Of a stretch of 64,000 nucleotides of DNA, positions 50,501 through 62,040 are shown one piece after another (the first letter of the stretch is position 1; each line of letters begins with the position of its first letter). The stretch covers positions 26,143,010 through 26,207,009 of the forward strand of contig JAULJL010000002.1 in NCBI GenBank assembly GCA_030761205.1, written 5' to 3'. The DNA comes from Fremontodendron californicum (taxonomy: Eukaryota; Streptophyta; Magnoliopsida; Malvales; Malvaceae). The position numbers and the translations under genes are program-made. The notes below the pieces were generated by a model, which did no database searches, was not told the DNA's origin, and saw nothing but the letters and a program-made list of their open reading frames with translations.

Positions 50501-52334
50501 TTTTTTTGGGCAGTCATCTTTAATCAAAAAATTAAGCTGATTTTTTCCGTGTATTTTTACATGTCTTGAGTCTCTAGTACTTTTTTTAGATTTTTTTGAT
50601 TTTTTTAAAAAAGGGTAAAAAAGTCGTGCTTTAAAACTGGACAGTAGAGGCAGAATTGTATTTGAAGGAAAATCATTTTTCTGTTTTGGTTAAGTTACTT
50701 AGAGGGGGCTGATTAGGAAGTTTAACAACTGACTTAGGGTAGTTTCTAAGCCTTTTTAAACTCTAAAAATGATTTTTTAAATCTTGGGTTAAGGGTGGTC
50801 AAGTCCGGAATTTTAAACTTTGGAAATTAGAGCCATTTAAAAAGGGTTTAGCTAAGTTTTTATTTTTAATCTAAGCTTTTCAAATTTGTTTTCAAACAAT
50901 CACAAAGTATTTTGGTTTTAGAATATTTAATTTGATATATTTTCCTAAGGTAGCCGGATATCTTTTTAGATATACGAATTTTCTTAATTAAAGGAAAAAA
51001 TACATTCCCATGCATTGCATTTTTCATATTCATGCATACTATATAATATGTGATTTTTGCTATGTTAATTTTCATGATGGTGTTATTGTCTTTGATTTAA
51101 ATTTTTGATATTATATTAATTGTTATATGGTTTTGAATATTTCATGATATCCTATGCTTTTTATTTAGTTATTTTTGTCATATTATTTAACATATACTAT
51201 GTTCATGCATTATTATTTTTATTTTTATTTTCATGCATATTATATGTTAACATTATTTTAATTTCATGTCAATTCATATCATTTAGATTATATGCCATAT
51301 CATTTATATTTGCCATGTCATTTAAATCATTTTATTCCATTTAGAATATATCATGTGACTTAGGATATTTCATTTCATATAGAATATATTTTATTACCTA
51401 GGTCATTTCATTTCATATAGAATATAATATGTTACTTAGGTCATTTCATTTCATATAGAATATATCATGTTACCTAGGTCATTTCATTTCATTTAGAATA
51501 TATCATATGACTTAGGATATTTCATTTCATTTAGAATATGCTAAGACATTTAAATTATATCATATCATTTAGGTTGCATTATATTATCTAGACTTTGCTA
51601 TGTCATTTTATTTATGTCACACATATTCATATTCATATATTTTTTTAAATGTTTTGGAAAAGGTAATGATTTTCAATAAAATAAAGATATTCTCAAATTA
51701 AAATAATTCATGAGTTCTCTGCCGGGTTTGCTGGGGAGGATATTATCAGTTATCATTAATAACGGAATATCTTATTTAAAATAAGAATGATTCGGAAAGT
51801 TTTCCAAACTAATAAAATTTCTATATTTTGCCACGTTTGTTGGAGAATATAGGAAAATTTTGAATTAATAAATTCTGGATCATTTTCAATTAAAAATTGA
51901 ATTATTTTTCTTTAAATTGGGAATTCACTTGAAATACTAAATTTAAAACTGACTTTTTTATCGAGACTTGAGATAACACGTGATTAATAAGGTACCGTTT
52001 TATACGGGCGTTGTGGGGGTGCTAATCCTTCCCCACACGTAACCGAGTCCCGAACCCACTTCTTTGATTTCTCTGGTTTAAAACGTAGACTTGAAATTGG
52101 TTTTAAAAATGTTTTAATTAATTTTAAATTGTTTTATAAAACTGGTTTTAATAGGTGGCCGATCACACCTAGCTAAAAACGATTGATGGCGACTCTATGT
52201 CTTTTTCAAGGTCATTTTCAAAACCTTCATTTTTCAAGAGGAATTAAGTCGACTTTTCCTCGATTTGTTTTTAATGTCACGCTTAACAAATATAAAGTCT
52301 TGCGATGAGACTGGTTATTGTTTAGGTTGCGACA
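47527..52334 (+). mobile_element. A 5' LTR (4808 bp)
   Basis: Begins tgtagatacctaattttgtc and ends ggttgcgaca, the same ends as the F LTRs. Homologous to 14377-19431 throughout in inverse orientation. AT-rich tandem motifs (cctaggtcatttcatttcat) lie at about 51350-51600. Confidence 0.87.
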
Positions 52335-52337
52335 GCT

Positions 52338-52355
52338 TGACGACTCCACTAGGGA
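52338..52355 (+). other. A primer-binding site
   Basis: tgacgactccactaggga, four bases past the LTR. It has two changes relative to B (tggcgactccactgggga), so priming would be weakened. Confidence 0.7.
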
Positions 52356-53923
52356 CCCTTAGAGAGTCAGGCCTAGAATTAGTCGTGTGTTATCAAAGTC
52401 TCGGTTTTGTTGGTTTAATTGGTATTTAATTTTAATTCCCACATTTTTTTAATAAGGAGAATTTTGAAAATAATAAAATGTTTTTATATATGTCCATACT
52501 CATGTGCATGCATTTTATTATTGATCTCTAGTTGTTTAACGTCGTATATTATAATTACTTGTTGGTTAATGCGTTACACTATTCTTGAATATTCTTTTAA
52601 TAAATTGCTAGAGCATTTAGAATAAGGTTTGTAGAATAGGTGGTGAAAGGTTTGTTGTTCCTCCACACCACCACACGTGCGTTTGCATATCATGAGCCCT
52701 ATATCAGGGTTTCGTCCTTTTAGGTGGGAGCAAAGTAACTAAGCCTTCGTGATTAACAATCCGTATGGGCTAGGGAAATAGACTCTAATGAATTGAACCC
52801 GTTTTTATCGAGGTGCCTTACTAGCCTTCACCGGCGACAGTGAGGAGCAATTCGGGGCCTTTAGAATCGATTCACCCGTATATAGTGAACCGAGGCGAAG
52901 CCATGCCGAATTTCCGTTAGATATACCGGAGATAGGAACACATGGAGGGACATTTCTAAACCTTTTATTACCTATTTTACACTCTGAATAAGTATTGTAG
53001 ATCGGCCAACGATGTACGTACATCGCCCTTAATAAATGTGATACTCCACCTCGAAGGTATCGTGATGCCTAAATAAGCAGATACTGTTGGGGCAAGTGTT
53101 CACTAAGTTTTTGAAATTGAAAATATAAACATTCTTTTTCAAACATTTTTGCATTTTTCATATTTCATGCATGTGTGAATAGAGCATGTACATTTATGGT
53201 TGTATTGTTGATCTCATTTTTTTTTGCAATAAACAGATGTGGTAATAATTTTATTTGATGGTTTCCATAAACCAGTAGTGTTACATGAACATTTGCATAT
53301 TGTACCATAGTAGGATCCAATACCCCGAAATTCTTTTTTAAAATAATATGTTTGGCTTTTCATAGAGAAAACATGTTTCAAAATAATCATAGATTAAATT
53401 TGGAGGCAAATCTTGCATAATGGGATTTTTGAATAATCAAGATTTAGGTCCCACCAATTTCGTGTAATCATTGGTCATTCTTTGCGTAAACCTTTGTGTT
53501 AATTCATTTATTCTTTACGTGTATCATTTTGACATCATGTTATAGTCCTAACATGCATGGTTATTCATTGTATTTGTGATGTACGTGGTCGTTCTTTGTA
53601 TCTACCTTTGTGTTAATTCATTTTTTCTTTGCATGTATCATTTCGACATCATGTTACAGTCATAGCATGCATAGTCACTCATTGTAGAATACGTTTATGA
53701 CATGTATGGTAATTATTTGTATATACCTGTGCATCAATTTATTCAATTTTTTCTTTTATAAAAAAAAAGCATCATGTTGGCATTAGATTGCATCCATGGA
53801 ATACATAGCCATCATAATTTCTCTATATATGTTCATGCATTAATCATCACTATATTCATGCACATAAGAATAGAGCATGTACCTTCATACTTATATTTTT
53901 AACCTCATGACATTTTTATTTGC
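52356..53923 (+). other. A 5' leader
   Basis: Non-coding in the sense direction. Bases 52743-52771 hold a single copy of the motif that is doubled in F and B. The block 52805-53030 is shared by all three family leaders and carries a 72-codon antisense frame (52805-53023) with the sequence ECKIGNKRFRNVPPC. The remainder has catgcat-rich loose repeats. Confidence 0.6.
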
Positions 53924-54872
53924 ATGAAAGGGGTTCGAGATATGAGGAATGAATCAGAGGAACGATTGGGTGCTTTGGAACGCAATCAAGAGGAATTTGG
54001 GCATGAAATCCGGGAGGTGAAAGAACAGCTTGCCAAAATGATGAAATTGTTTGAGGGTATGGGTAAGAGTAAGGGGGAACTTTCTCAGGGCTCTACATCG
54101 CCTTCGGATCAACCAAAACCATTAGGTCCAGAACATACAATCCTTGCTGGATCCTGCGCTTGTCAATGCCACAAAGGTTGCATTCCTGATGATTATGGAC
54201 AAAATCGTGAAAATGATTAAACCTGAGAGCCTGATACCAAAGATATAAACCTCAGATCCTGTACCATACCTGCAAACTGTTCTAGGTCCAAACCAATATC
54301 CCCACCCTATTATGGTCCAATCGTCCATTGGGATGACCACTATGGGATTCCTGAATCCCACTCCATCACCACCAACTGCCAGTTCGTACTATTTCCCTCA
54401 TCAATCACCTTATGAAGCATTCGGGATAAGAACCTTGAATTATGTACAACCTCCAAGGGTTCCGAGTCCAAATCCATACCCTTGCATTCTTATTCCGTCA
54501 TCTCTCTATGTAAACACTCCGGTTCGAACCTTAGTACAGCCACCAAGTGCCCCAACTCCTAGGCCATGTGTGACTAAGAAACAACCCAAAAACAAGACTC
54601 AAGAGCAGTATGATCCCATTCCAATAAGCTAGCAGGAGCTTCTCCCTATACTGATCCAAAATCACATGGTTTCCTGTGTCCCGTTGAAACCCTTGTTACC
54701 ACCGTGTCCCAGGTGGTATAATCCAAATGCAAGATGTGATTATCATTGTGGAATTGCTGGCCATAGCATTGATGACTGTATAGCCTTCAAAAAGAAAGTG
54801 CAATCTTTTATAGAGATCAAGTGGATTGATCCAAAGACATTGATTGATAGAGGGTCGGGAAGGCGTAATTAG
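53924..54872 (+). pseudogene. A upstream ORF (coiled coil, Pro-rich, zinc knuckle)
   Basis: Homologue of 11852-12804. It starts MKGVRDMRNESEERLGALER with the ATG intact. The frame shifts near 54190, resumes in another frame (SPPTASSYYFPHQSPY), meets a stop at 54630-54632 and ends with the knuckle CDYHCGIAGHSIDDC and a stop at 54870-54872. The order of coiled coil, Cys cluster, Pro-rich part and knuckle is the same as in F, with no capsid domain. Confidence 0.75.
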
Positions 54873-55740
54873 GATTGGGAGATTTATGGAAATGATGTAA
54901 AAAGACTTCGGTCTGATATGATGTAGTAGGATTTCACTTTTTCAGTAGCCTGCTCTTATAGCCTTAGGATGCTAGGGAGAATAAAGTGCTTGTAAAGACA
55001 ATTTTAACTACTGCTAAGATTTTGTAAACTTGGTTTATACCATTGTGAACGTTGATATGGGAATGAATTGATTATGTTTCAAATTTATGAGATATTGATG
55101 ATTAAGTTCCTCCGATTCTTATTTTTTCCGTGATATCTTCCCCTTTGCATTTTGCATCGAATCAATTATTTGTCATACCATACATTCATACATGCATCTT
55201 GGAAGCATCAGGTGGTATTCATGACAAACATAGCCAGCATGATTTTTCTGTATATGTCCATGCACTAATTTGCTTATTACATACATCATGTTAGCACTAG
55301 GTCGCATTTATGACATACATGGTCAGCATGAGTTTCTCTGTACATTCTCTGTGTCAACCATTCATTGATTACATGCATCATATTTGATATCATGTTGCAT
55401 TCATAGTATATATATGATCATTCATTAGGAAATTTACTGAAATGTACATGGTCATTCATTGCATATATCCATGCGTTATTGTCTATTCTTTACTTGTATC
55501 ATGTTGGCATCGTTATTGCATTTGTTACATACATGGTCAGCATGTCTCTACTGTATATGTCCATACATCATATTGTTTAGGCTTCACGTGCATCAAATTG
55601 CATCCATGACTCTTCATCATGACATACATTTGGGGAAATAAAACAGAAGTTGGCTTGGCTTTAGGAATCTTTGAAAGAATTTCCATTTCAAATCAGAGGT
55701 ATAAGAAGTACTGAGTACCCTTTTAATACAAGCTAGTGTT
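54873..55740 (+). other. A spacer between the two ORFs
   Basis: Non-coding, with loose repeats of tacatgcatcat type. The corresponding spacer in F (11458-11851) is shorter, and the gag N-terminus is missing there. Confidence 0.5.
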
Positions 55741-56155
55741 ATGGAGGATGAACAAGTTGCCCGAATGGAAAAAATGGAAAGGGCACATGAAGAATTGCGA
55801 GAACAGCTGGCAAAGTCTCAAGCAAAATCTAAGGATTAGATGACTAAATTGATGGAGCTGATGTCCGCTGTAATCAAGGGAAAGGGAAACACTGAAAACT
55901 TGGCTGCCAGAGAAGGGTTAGAGGCACAAGAGGGTCAGAGTGAGGGCATGATGTTAAATGGCCAGAATACAGTTAATCCCAGCAACATTCTGAATTTGGA
56001 TGATCCAGCTAAACAAGCAAAACTGAAGATGATTGAGTCGAACGAGGCTGAGTTGGCAGATTCCCAAGGAAAATATCAGTTGCTAGATGAAAAGCTCCGG
56101 ACAGTAGAAAATACAGACATATTCGAGAGTGTGGATGCGAAAGAACGATGCCTGG
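55741..56155 (+). pseudogene. gag: A gag, N-terminal part, cut by element B
   Basis: Starts MEDEQVARMEKMERAHEELR (likely coiled coil), with an in-frame TAG at 55837-55839, then continues in the same frame (TENLAAREGLEAQEG, ADSQGKYQLLDEKLR). It stops at 56155, within KERCLV, exactly where LTR B begins. F continues this frame into IDLVIPPKFKVPDF. The capsid is thus separated from the N-terminus by insertion B. Confidence 0.85.
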
Positions 56156-58058
56156 TGTAGACACCTAATTTTGTTCGGACCCCTAAATCAGGTACATTTT
56201 AGGTTCAATTGAAAAAGTCTAAGAAAGCAGACAGAAAAAGTCAAACTCAAAAAAAGTCAACCTGAAAAAAGTCAACCCACTTTCAAAATCAAGATTTGAG
56301 GTTCAATTGAAAAACGGTGAAAGAATTTTTATAATTTGAGGTCTACATTGAAAGATATGGAGTTCGGAAGTTGGGTTACGGGATTCAGTAGAAAGGAAAC
56401 ACTAATTCGGGAAATTTGGGGAAAAGTGCTTAAACGATTAAATTGGTTAGAATTGAAGGTCTCAAATGAAATATAAGCACTGACTACGGGTAATGGAGAA
56501 GCTACTTGGAAGAAAAACTGATAGAAAAAGTCAATTCGGAAGAAAACCGAGAATTAGGGTTTTTTGGTGGATTTTGATGAAATTTGGAAGAATTACAGAA
56601 ATGGCCCGATTCGGAAGATCTAAAGCTCTTAATTGATGAGAAATGATTAAACAAGGATAGCCCAAGGCTCAGTTTGAAGAAAATCTGAAAATCAGACATG
56701 GTTTGAGTAAAACCGGGTTTCAAAGGCAAAAAAGCAAAATTGGAAAATATGGGAAAAATAGCAAATGAACTCCAAAAATTCTGAAAATTTGCAAATCTCA
56801 TTCTTAAATCATTTCGAAGAGATTGGAGAAAGAAAATCTTGATTCGGAGTTCGTTTGCAAAATGGCCAAATCCCGGGTCCCCTATGCAATAATTCAAGCA
56901 GATAAATCCCGAAAAATAATAAATGAGCTCCAAAAATTATGTAAACTTTTAGATCACATTTTTAAATTTTTTGGAAGAGATTGGTGAAGAAAAATCTGGA
57001 TTCGGAGCTCATTTAAAAAATGGTAAAGTACGGGTACATAAAAGGGGTAATTTCAGAAATAAATCTTAATTAAATAGCAAATGGACTCGAAATTTTTTGA
57101 AAACTTCCAGAATTCAATTTTTTATTATTTTGGAAGTTTTGAAAAAAATAAAATTTGAATTTGGAGTCCGTTTGCTATTTATTTAGATTCGGAGGGCAAA
57201 AAGGTTATTTCACCAAAGAAACCAAAAAGGGCAAATTTGTAATTGATGAAAATATGAAAGAAGAAGGAATCGCTGGGATTTTTTCTTCCCTTGGTCAACC
57301 AACATAGAGGAGAAGAAGGAAGCTTGAACAATTTAATTCCCTAGTCACTATCAAGCCACATGCTACCACTAACACCTTGCAAATGGTCCTCCCTTCATCC
57401 AATGACTTAGGTGCCTTGTAGGAAAGTTGAATGCACCATCCAATGGCCAAATTTAAATTCCAAGATTACATTTTTATTTGTCATAAAAGAACCCTCATCT
57501 AATGGCCAAGAATGGAAGAAAAAAGATGAGCACAATCCATCCAAGGGTGAGCATCCATTCAGTTGAGCAAAGGAGTACATGGGATTATCTCTTTTTATCC
57601 AATGGCTTAGGCCATCTACAATGGCTGAGTACACATGTTGAGGGCTGGATTTAATCTACAAGATTTCATTTTTATGTTGTCCTCATCCAATGACCAAGAA
57701 TGGAAGAGCACAACTCATCCAAGGGTAGGCACTCAAGGGGGGCAAGCAAGGGAGTGCATAGGATTGGTCCTCTTTTGCATCTAAGGGCTAAGGTTACTAC
57801 AAGGGCTGAGTACACATCTTAAGGGCTGCTATCAATTGGCAAGATGACATTTTTATGTTGTCATCAAAATATCTTAATATAAGGGCCAAGGTTGGTGGCT
57901 ACTCCATGTCTTTTTCAAGGTTATTTTCAAAACCTTCATTTTTCTATAAGAATTAAGTCGACTTTTCCTCGTTTTTTTTAATGTCACGCATAACGAATAA
58001 TTAAAGTCTTGCGATGAGACTTGTTATGTTACGTTGTTATTTTGTTTAGGTTGCGACA
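56156..58058 (+). mobile_element. B LTR (1903 bp) with a large internal deletion
   Basis: Starts tgtagacacctaattttgtt and ends ggttgcgaca. From the start to about 57893 it aligns inversely with E (20220-19432 and 1820-~650); then it jumps directly (near 57893-57906) to the terminal part seen in A at about 52196. The junction removes about 2.5-3 kb. The LTR middle matches E rather than A or F. Confidence 0.82.
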
Positions 58059-58061
58059 GCT

Positions 58062-58079
58062 TGGCGACTCCACTGGGGA
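58062..58079 (+). other. B primer-binding site
   Basis: tggcgactccactgggga, a few bases past the LTR; the best-preserved of the three copies. The first ten bases fit the 3' end of a tRNA-Arg (from memory). Confidence 0.75.
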
Positions 58080-59594
58080 GATTAGAAAGTCAGGCATAGA
58101 ATTAGTCATGTGTTATCCAAGTCTCAATTTTTGTTGGTTTATCCGGTATTTAATTTTAATTCCCACATTTTTTTTAAATAAAGGAGAATTTTGAAAATAA
58201 TAAAATGTTTTAAATATGTTCATATTCATTCACTTGCATTTTATTATTCTTTAGTTATTTAATGTTGTATATTACTATTGTATTCTTGTTGGTTAATGCG
58301 TTACATTATTCTTGATCTTTGTTTTAATAAATTGTTGAGGAATTTAGGATAAGGATTGTATAATAGGTGGTGACAGGTTTGTTTAGTTCCTCCGCACACA
58401 CTACATTTGTATTTGCATAACATGAACTCTCTACCCGGGTTTCGTCCTTTTAAGTGGGAGTAAAGTAACTACGCCTTCGTGATGATCCTTCGTATGGGCT
58501 AGTGAAACACTTTCGGAATATAAAGTACCTAAAGCCTTCGTGATGATCCTTCGTATGGGCTTAGGAAAATATACTTTAACGAATTGAACCCGCTTTTATC
58601 GGGGTGCCTTACTAGCCTTCACCGACGACAGTGAAGAGCAATTCGGGGCCTTTAAAACCGATTCACCCTCATGTAGTGAACCTAGGCGAAGCCATGCCGG
58701 ATTTTCATTAGATACACCGAAGATAGGAACACATAGAGGGACATTTCCAAACCTTTTGTTACCTATTTCACACTCTGAATAAGGGTTGTAGATCGGGAAA
58801 CGATGTATGTACATCGCCCGTAATAAGTTTAATGTCCTAGTCTGAAGGTGTCGTGATACCTAGATGAGTCAATAATATTGGGGCAAGTGTTCACTAGCTT
58901 TTTTTTTTTTTTTTTTTTTTAAATTGAAAATATCAAAACATTCTTCTTCAAATATTTTTGCATTTTGCACATTTCATGCATGTGTGAGTAGAGCATGTAC
59001 ATTCATGGTTGTATTATTTATCTCATTCTTTGCAATAAACAGTTGGTAATAATCTCATTCGATGATTTCATAAACCGGTAGTGTTACATGAACATTTGCA
59101 TATTGTACCACATTAAGATCCACTACCTCTAAATTCTTTTGAAAATAATATGTGTGGTTTTTCATAGAGAAAACATGTTTCAAAAAAATTGTAGATTAAA
59201 TGTGGAGGCAAATCTTGCATAATGAGATTTTTGAATAATCAAAATTTGGTCCCACCATTTTTGTGTAGCCATTGCTTTCTTTGTATATACCATGTTGTTA
59301 ATTCAATTATTCTTTGCATATATCATTTTGACATCATCTTACAGTCATAAGCATGTATGCTCATTCATTGTAGAATACAGTCATAGTTAGCATAATTTTT
59401 CTATATATATCCATGCAATAATTTGCTTATTCTTTACATGCATCATGTTGGCATCAGGTTGCACACATGGCATACATAGTCATCATAATTTCTTTGAACG
59501 CTTCATGCATTCATCATTAATATATTCATTCATATAGGAATAGAACATGTACATTCATAATTGTATTCTTAAATCTCATGACATTTTCATTTGC
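58080..59594 (+). other. B 5' leader
   Basis: An exact 28-bp direct repeat (58473-58500 and 58534-58561, period 61 bp; begins gccttcgtgatgatcc). The shared leader block at about 58592-58815 carries an antisense frame of 72 codons (58596-58814) similar to the one in A. A T run (58902-58920) and catgcat-rich sequence follow. No sense gene seen. Confidence 0.62.
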
Positions 59595-59938
59595 AAGAAA
59601 GGGGTTCGAGATATGAGGAATGAATCGGAGGAACGACTGGATGCTTTGGAACACAATCAAGAGGAATTTAGACATGAAATCAGGGAAGTGAAAGAACAGA
59701 TTGCCAAATTGCTGAAAATGTTTGAGAATATGGGTAAGATTAAGGGGGAACTTTCTCAGGGCTCTGCATCGCCTTCGGATCAATCAAAACCTTCAGGTCT
59801 AGAACATACAATCCTTGCTAGATCTTGCGCTTGCTAGTTTTACAAAGGGTTCAACCCTGATGAAATTACGGACAAAATCATGAAAATGATTAAACCAGAG
59901 ATCTTGAAACCAAATACAGAAATCACGGATCCTGTACC
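59595..59938 (+). pseudogene. B upstream ORF, start lost, cut by element C
   Basis: Aligned with A, the start codon ATG is AAG at 59595-59597. The conserved GVRDMRNESEERLDALEHN and EIREVKEQIAKLLKMFEN follow, then a stop at 59835-59837 where Gln is expected. The alignable sequence ends at 59938 (cctgtacc), the left edge of element C. Confidence 0.8.
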
Positions 59939-60180
59939 TGATAACTCGTATAATTATATAGTTTTTAGTTATGTTTTATTATTGTTTTGTGTCAAATACG
60001 AGTTATTATTGTTTAGTCTAATTGTGTTTATGATCTTTTATATTTTTATGTAATTTGGTGTTTTTCACAAGTTTCTTTGAGTGATTTCAGATTACTAGAA
60101 TTAAGGGCAAATCCAGTTCAGTTCCAGTTCCGACACCTTTTGCCATATCAGCTATATCTGGAGTTTCACTGAAGCAATAA

Positions 60181-60542
60181 GGCTGATGTGCAATGACGTC
60201 TGTCCTGAGCAGTTGTCGCATTTTGACCATATCGTCCGATACACATCAGCAAATGAGCTGATTCCAACGGCTATGGATCACTAACTGATAGGGGAACATT
60301 TTTCTAGAAGACCATGTGATCAGATAAAGCCTCCAATATTGAAGAAATCGACCATCAAGTTGGCTGATGTGCAATGACGTCTGTGCTGACCTGTTTTCGT
60401 ATTTTGCCCATATCTTCTTCTCCACATCAGAAAATGAGCTGATTCCAACGGCTATGAATCAGTAACTCATAGGGGAACCGTTTTCTAGAAGACCATGTGA
60501 TCAGATCAGGCCTCCAAGATTGACAAAATCGACCATCAAGTT
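60181..60542. repeat. 181-bp tandem duplication in the C LTR
   Basis: ggctgatgtgcaatgacgtc at 60181 and at 60362, with the downstream tagaagaccatgtgatcaga and gaccatcaagttggctgat also repeated. Two units with about 90 percent identity by eye. Confidence 0.9.
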
Positions 60543-60660
60543 GGCTGATCAAAATGGTCATACAATATGACGAAAATTGTTAGAAAAATGCACCCACCTA
60601 TTATACCTACCTTTCAAATTTGTAAAGCTTGTCTCTTGTCATTTAGCCCTCCAAAATGTG

Positions 60661-60668
60661 TATAAATA
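60661..60668 (+). promoter_or_regulatory. TATA box in the C LTR
   Basis: tataaata in the context gtgtataaatagaggg; transcription start expected near 60690-60700, so the R region would begin there. Confidence 0.7.
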
Positions 60669-61551
60669 GAGGGCCTTGGATGATTGTAGAGGATCATATT
60701 GTACATAGGTAGGATATTAGCCATTTTAATAAAATTCTCTAAGTTTTCTTCTTCTTTCTTTTCTCTAGTTTTCTTTTTCTTTAGAGAGAGCAAGAGGTTG
60801 GATAATTAATATTCTTCCTCTTCTTCTTTCTTTCTTTTATTTTCTTCTTAGATTTTCTTTAATTTTATGTTTATGTTTACAATGCCTATGCTAGGCTAAA
60901 CTTCTATTTGGTTAAGGGTGATTTCAAAGCCCTAGACATGTTTTATAATTGATTTTCAGATTCTATCTATCATTAATTTTCTATCAAAGTTGCTTATGTT
61001 CTTCTACAAGAATTGTTCATGATGTTGTCTTGATTTGTTTAGGTGTACAACTAGATAGATCTTGATAATTATCTATTGCTAGTTTAGGAGTCTTGATCCG
61101 TGTAATTGTCTTGATTTCCTATTCATAAGTGGCAATTTGTGATTAATGATTATGGTCAAGTTTTCAATAATTGCAAAGTGGAACATAACCTAAGTTGAAC
61201 AATCCGAGCTTATGTGTTTGTTGCTTAGATCAACCTATCTTTCTCATCATAAAGCTGCCATTAAATTGAACTTAGAGAGCTTATTCTAGGTTGTTTGATG
61301 GTTAGAGATTAAATAGAGAGCTTGTTCTATTTAACAACAAACTAAGGAAAGATTGGGATAACAGAGCTTGTTGTTATCTACGGTTGTTAACTTTGATAGT
61401 TGGTTGATATTGATAGATCTGAAATTGATTCTTAATGATGTCTAGTGGTGGAGAATGAAACCTTAACCATATTTTTCATATTTGATTCTTCTTACTTACT
61501 TGTTTTCTTACTTTTAGTTTGCTTATTTTTAAAAGTATATTTATTTTTATT

Positions 61552-61696
61552 GGCTGGTTATACCGCCTAATTTGTATATTAACTTTGTTTTATTTTTATT
61601 GGCTGGTTATACCGCCTAATTTAGTATATATATTTTTATTGGCTGGTTATACCGCCTAATTTAATATATATATTTTTATTGGCTGGTTATACCGCC
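61552..61696. repeat. Four ggctggttataccgcc repeats in the C LTR
   Basis: The 16-bp word is exact at 61552, 61601, 61641 and 61681; spacing 49, 40 and 40 bp with ttttatt before each copy. It lies in the transcribed part of the LTR. Confidence 0.92.
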
Positions 61697-61906
61697 TTGC
61701 ATCTTATTCTTATTATTTACTTTAGTTTAAATCTGGCTTCAAAAACCCCTTTTCTTTTATTGTTCTTGAATTTAAGTTTTAAACTATTAACTTATAAACT
61801 AAAACCCAATCCCTGAGGACTCGACCCTTGCTAACTACTATACTTACAATTGATCTTTTTAGTGCAAGGTTAAATAAGATACACTCTTTTAGGTGCATCA
61901 AGTTTT

Positions 61907-61924
61907 TGGCGCCGTTGCCGGGGA
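61907..61924 (+). other. C primer-binding site
   Basis: tggcgccgttgccgggga fits the 3' end of tRNA-Asp as used by Athila-type elements (from memory). Confidence 0.85.
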
Positions 61925-62040
61925 TTGTTTTCTTTAGTTTATTTGTTACTTGGTTTATTCTTATTTTTAGTTCTAATTAGTTCTATTTTCTTGTGCATAC
62001 AAGTTTTTCTTATAAAATTTTGAAAAAAAAAAAAAAAACG

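Larger units (their letters stand above)
47527..56155 (+). mobile_element. Element A: F-family retrotransposon, left half
   Basis: Comprises a 5' LTR, PBS, leader, upstream ORF and the start of gag, then breaks off where element B begins at 56156. It is inserted in the gag of D. Bases cccat (47522-47526) would be its left target duplication. The right portion is outside the window. Confidence 0.85.
56156..59938 (+). mobile_element. Element B: F-family retrotransposon, left part
   Basis: Inserted in the gag of A; cctgg (56151-56155) is the expected left target duplication. Comprises a shortened LTR, PBS, leader and the start of the upstream ORF, then is cut at 59939 by element C. Confidence 0.83.
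59939..61900 (+). mobile_element. C 5' LTR (1962 bp)
   Basis: Begins TGATAACTCGTATAA and ends TTAGGTGCATCA. Contains a TATA box (60661-60668), a 181-bp tandem duplication (60181-60542) and a 40-bp tandem repeat (61552-61696). The PBS follows it after six bases. Confidence 0.8.

Noticed and set aside
58473..58561. CRISPR-like spaced repeats
   Set aside because: Only two units, inside a retroelement leader of a plant genome.
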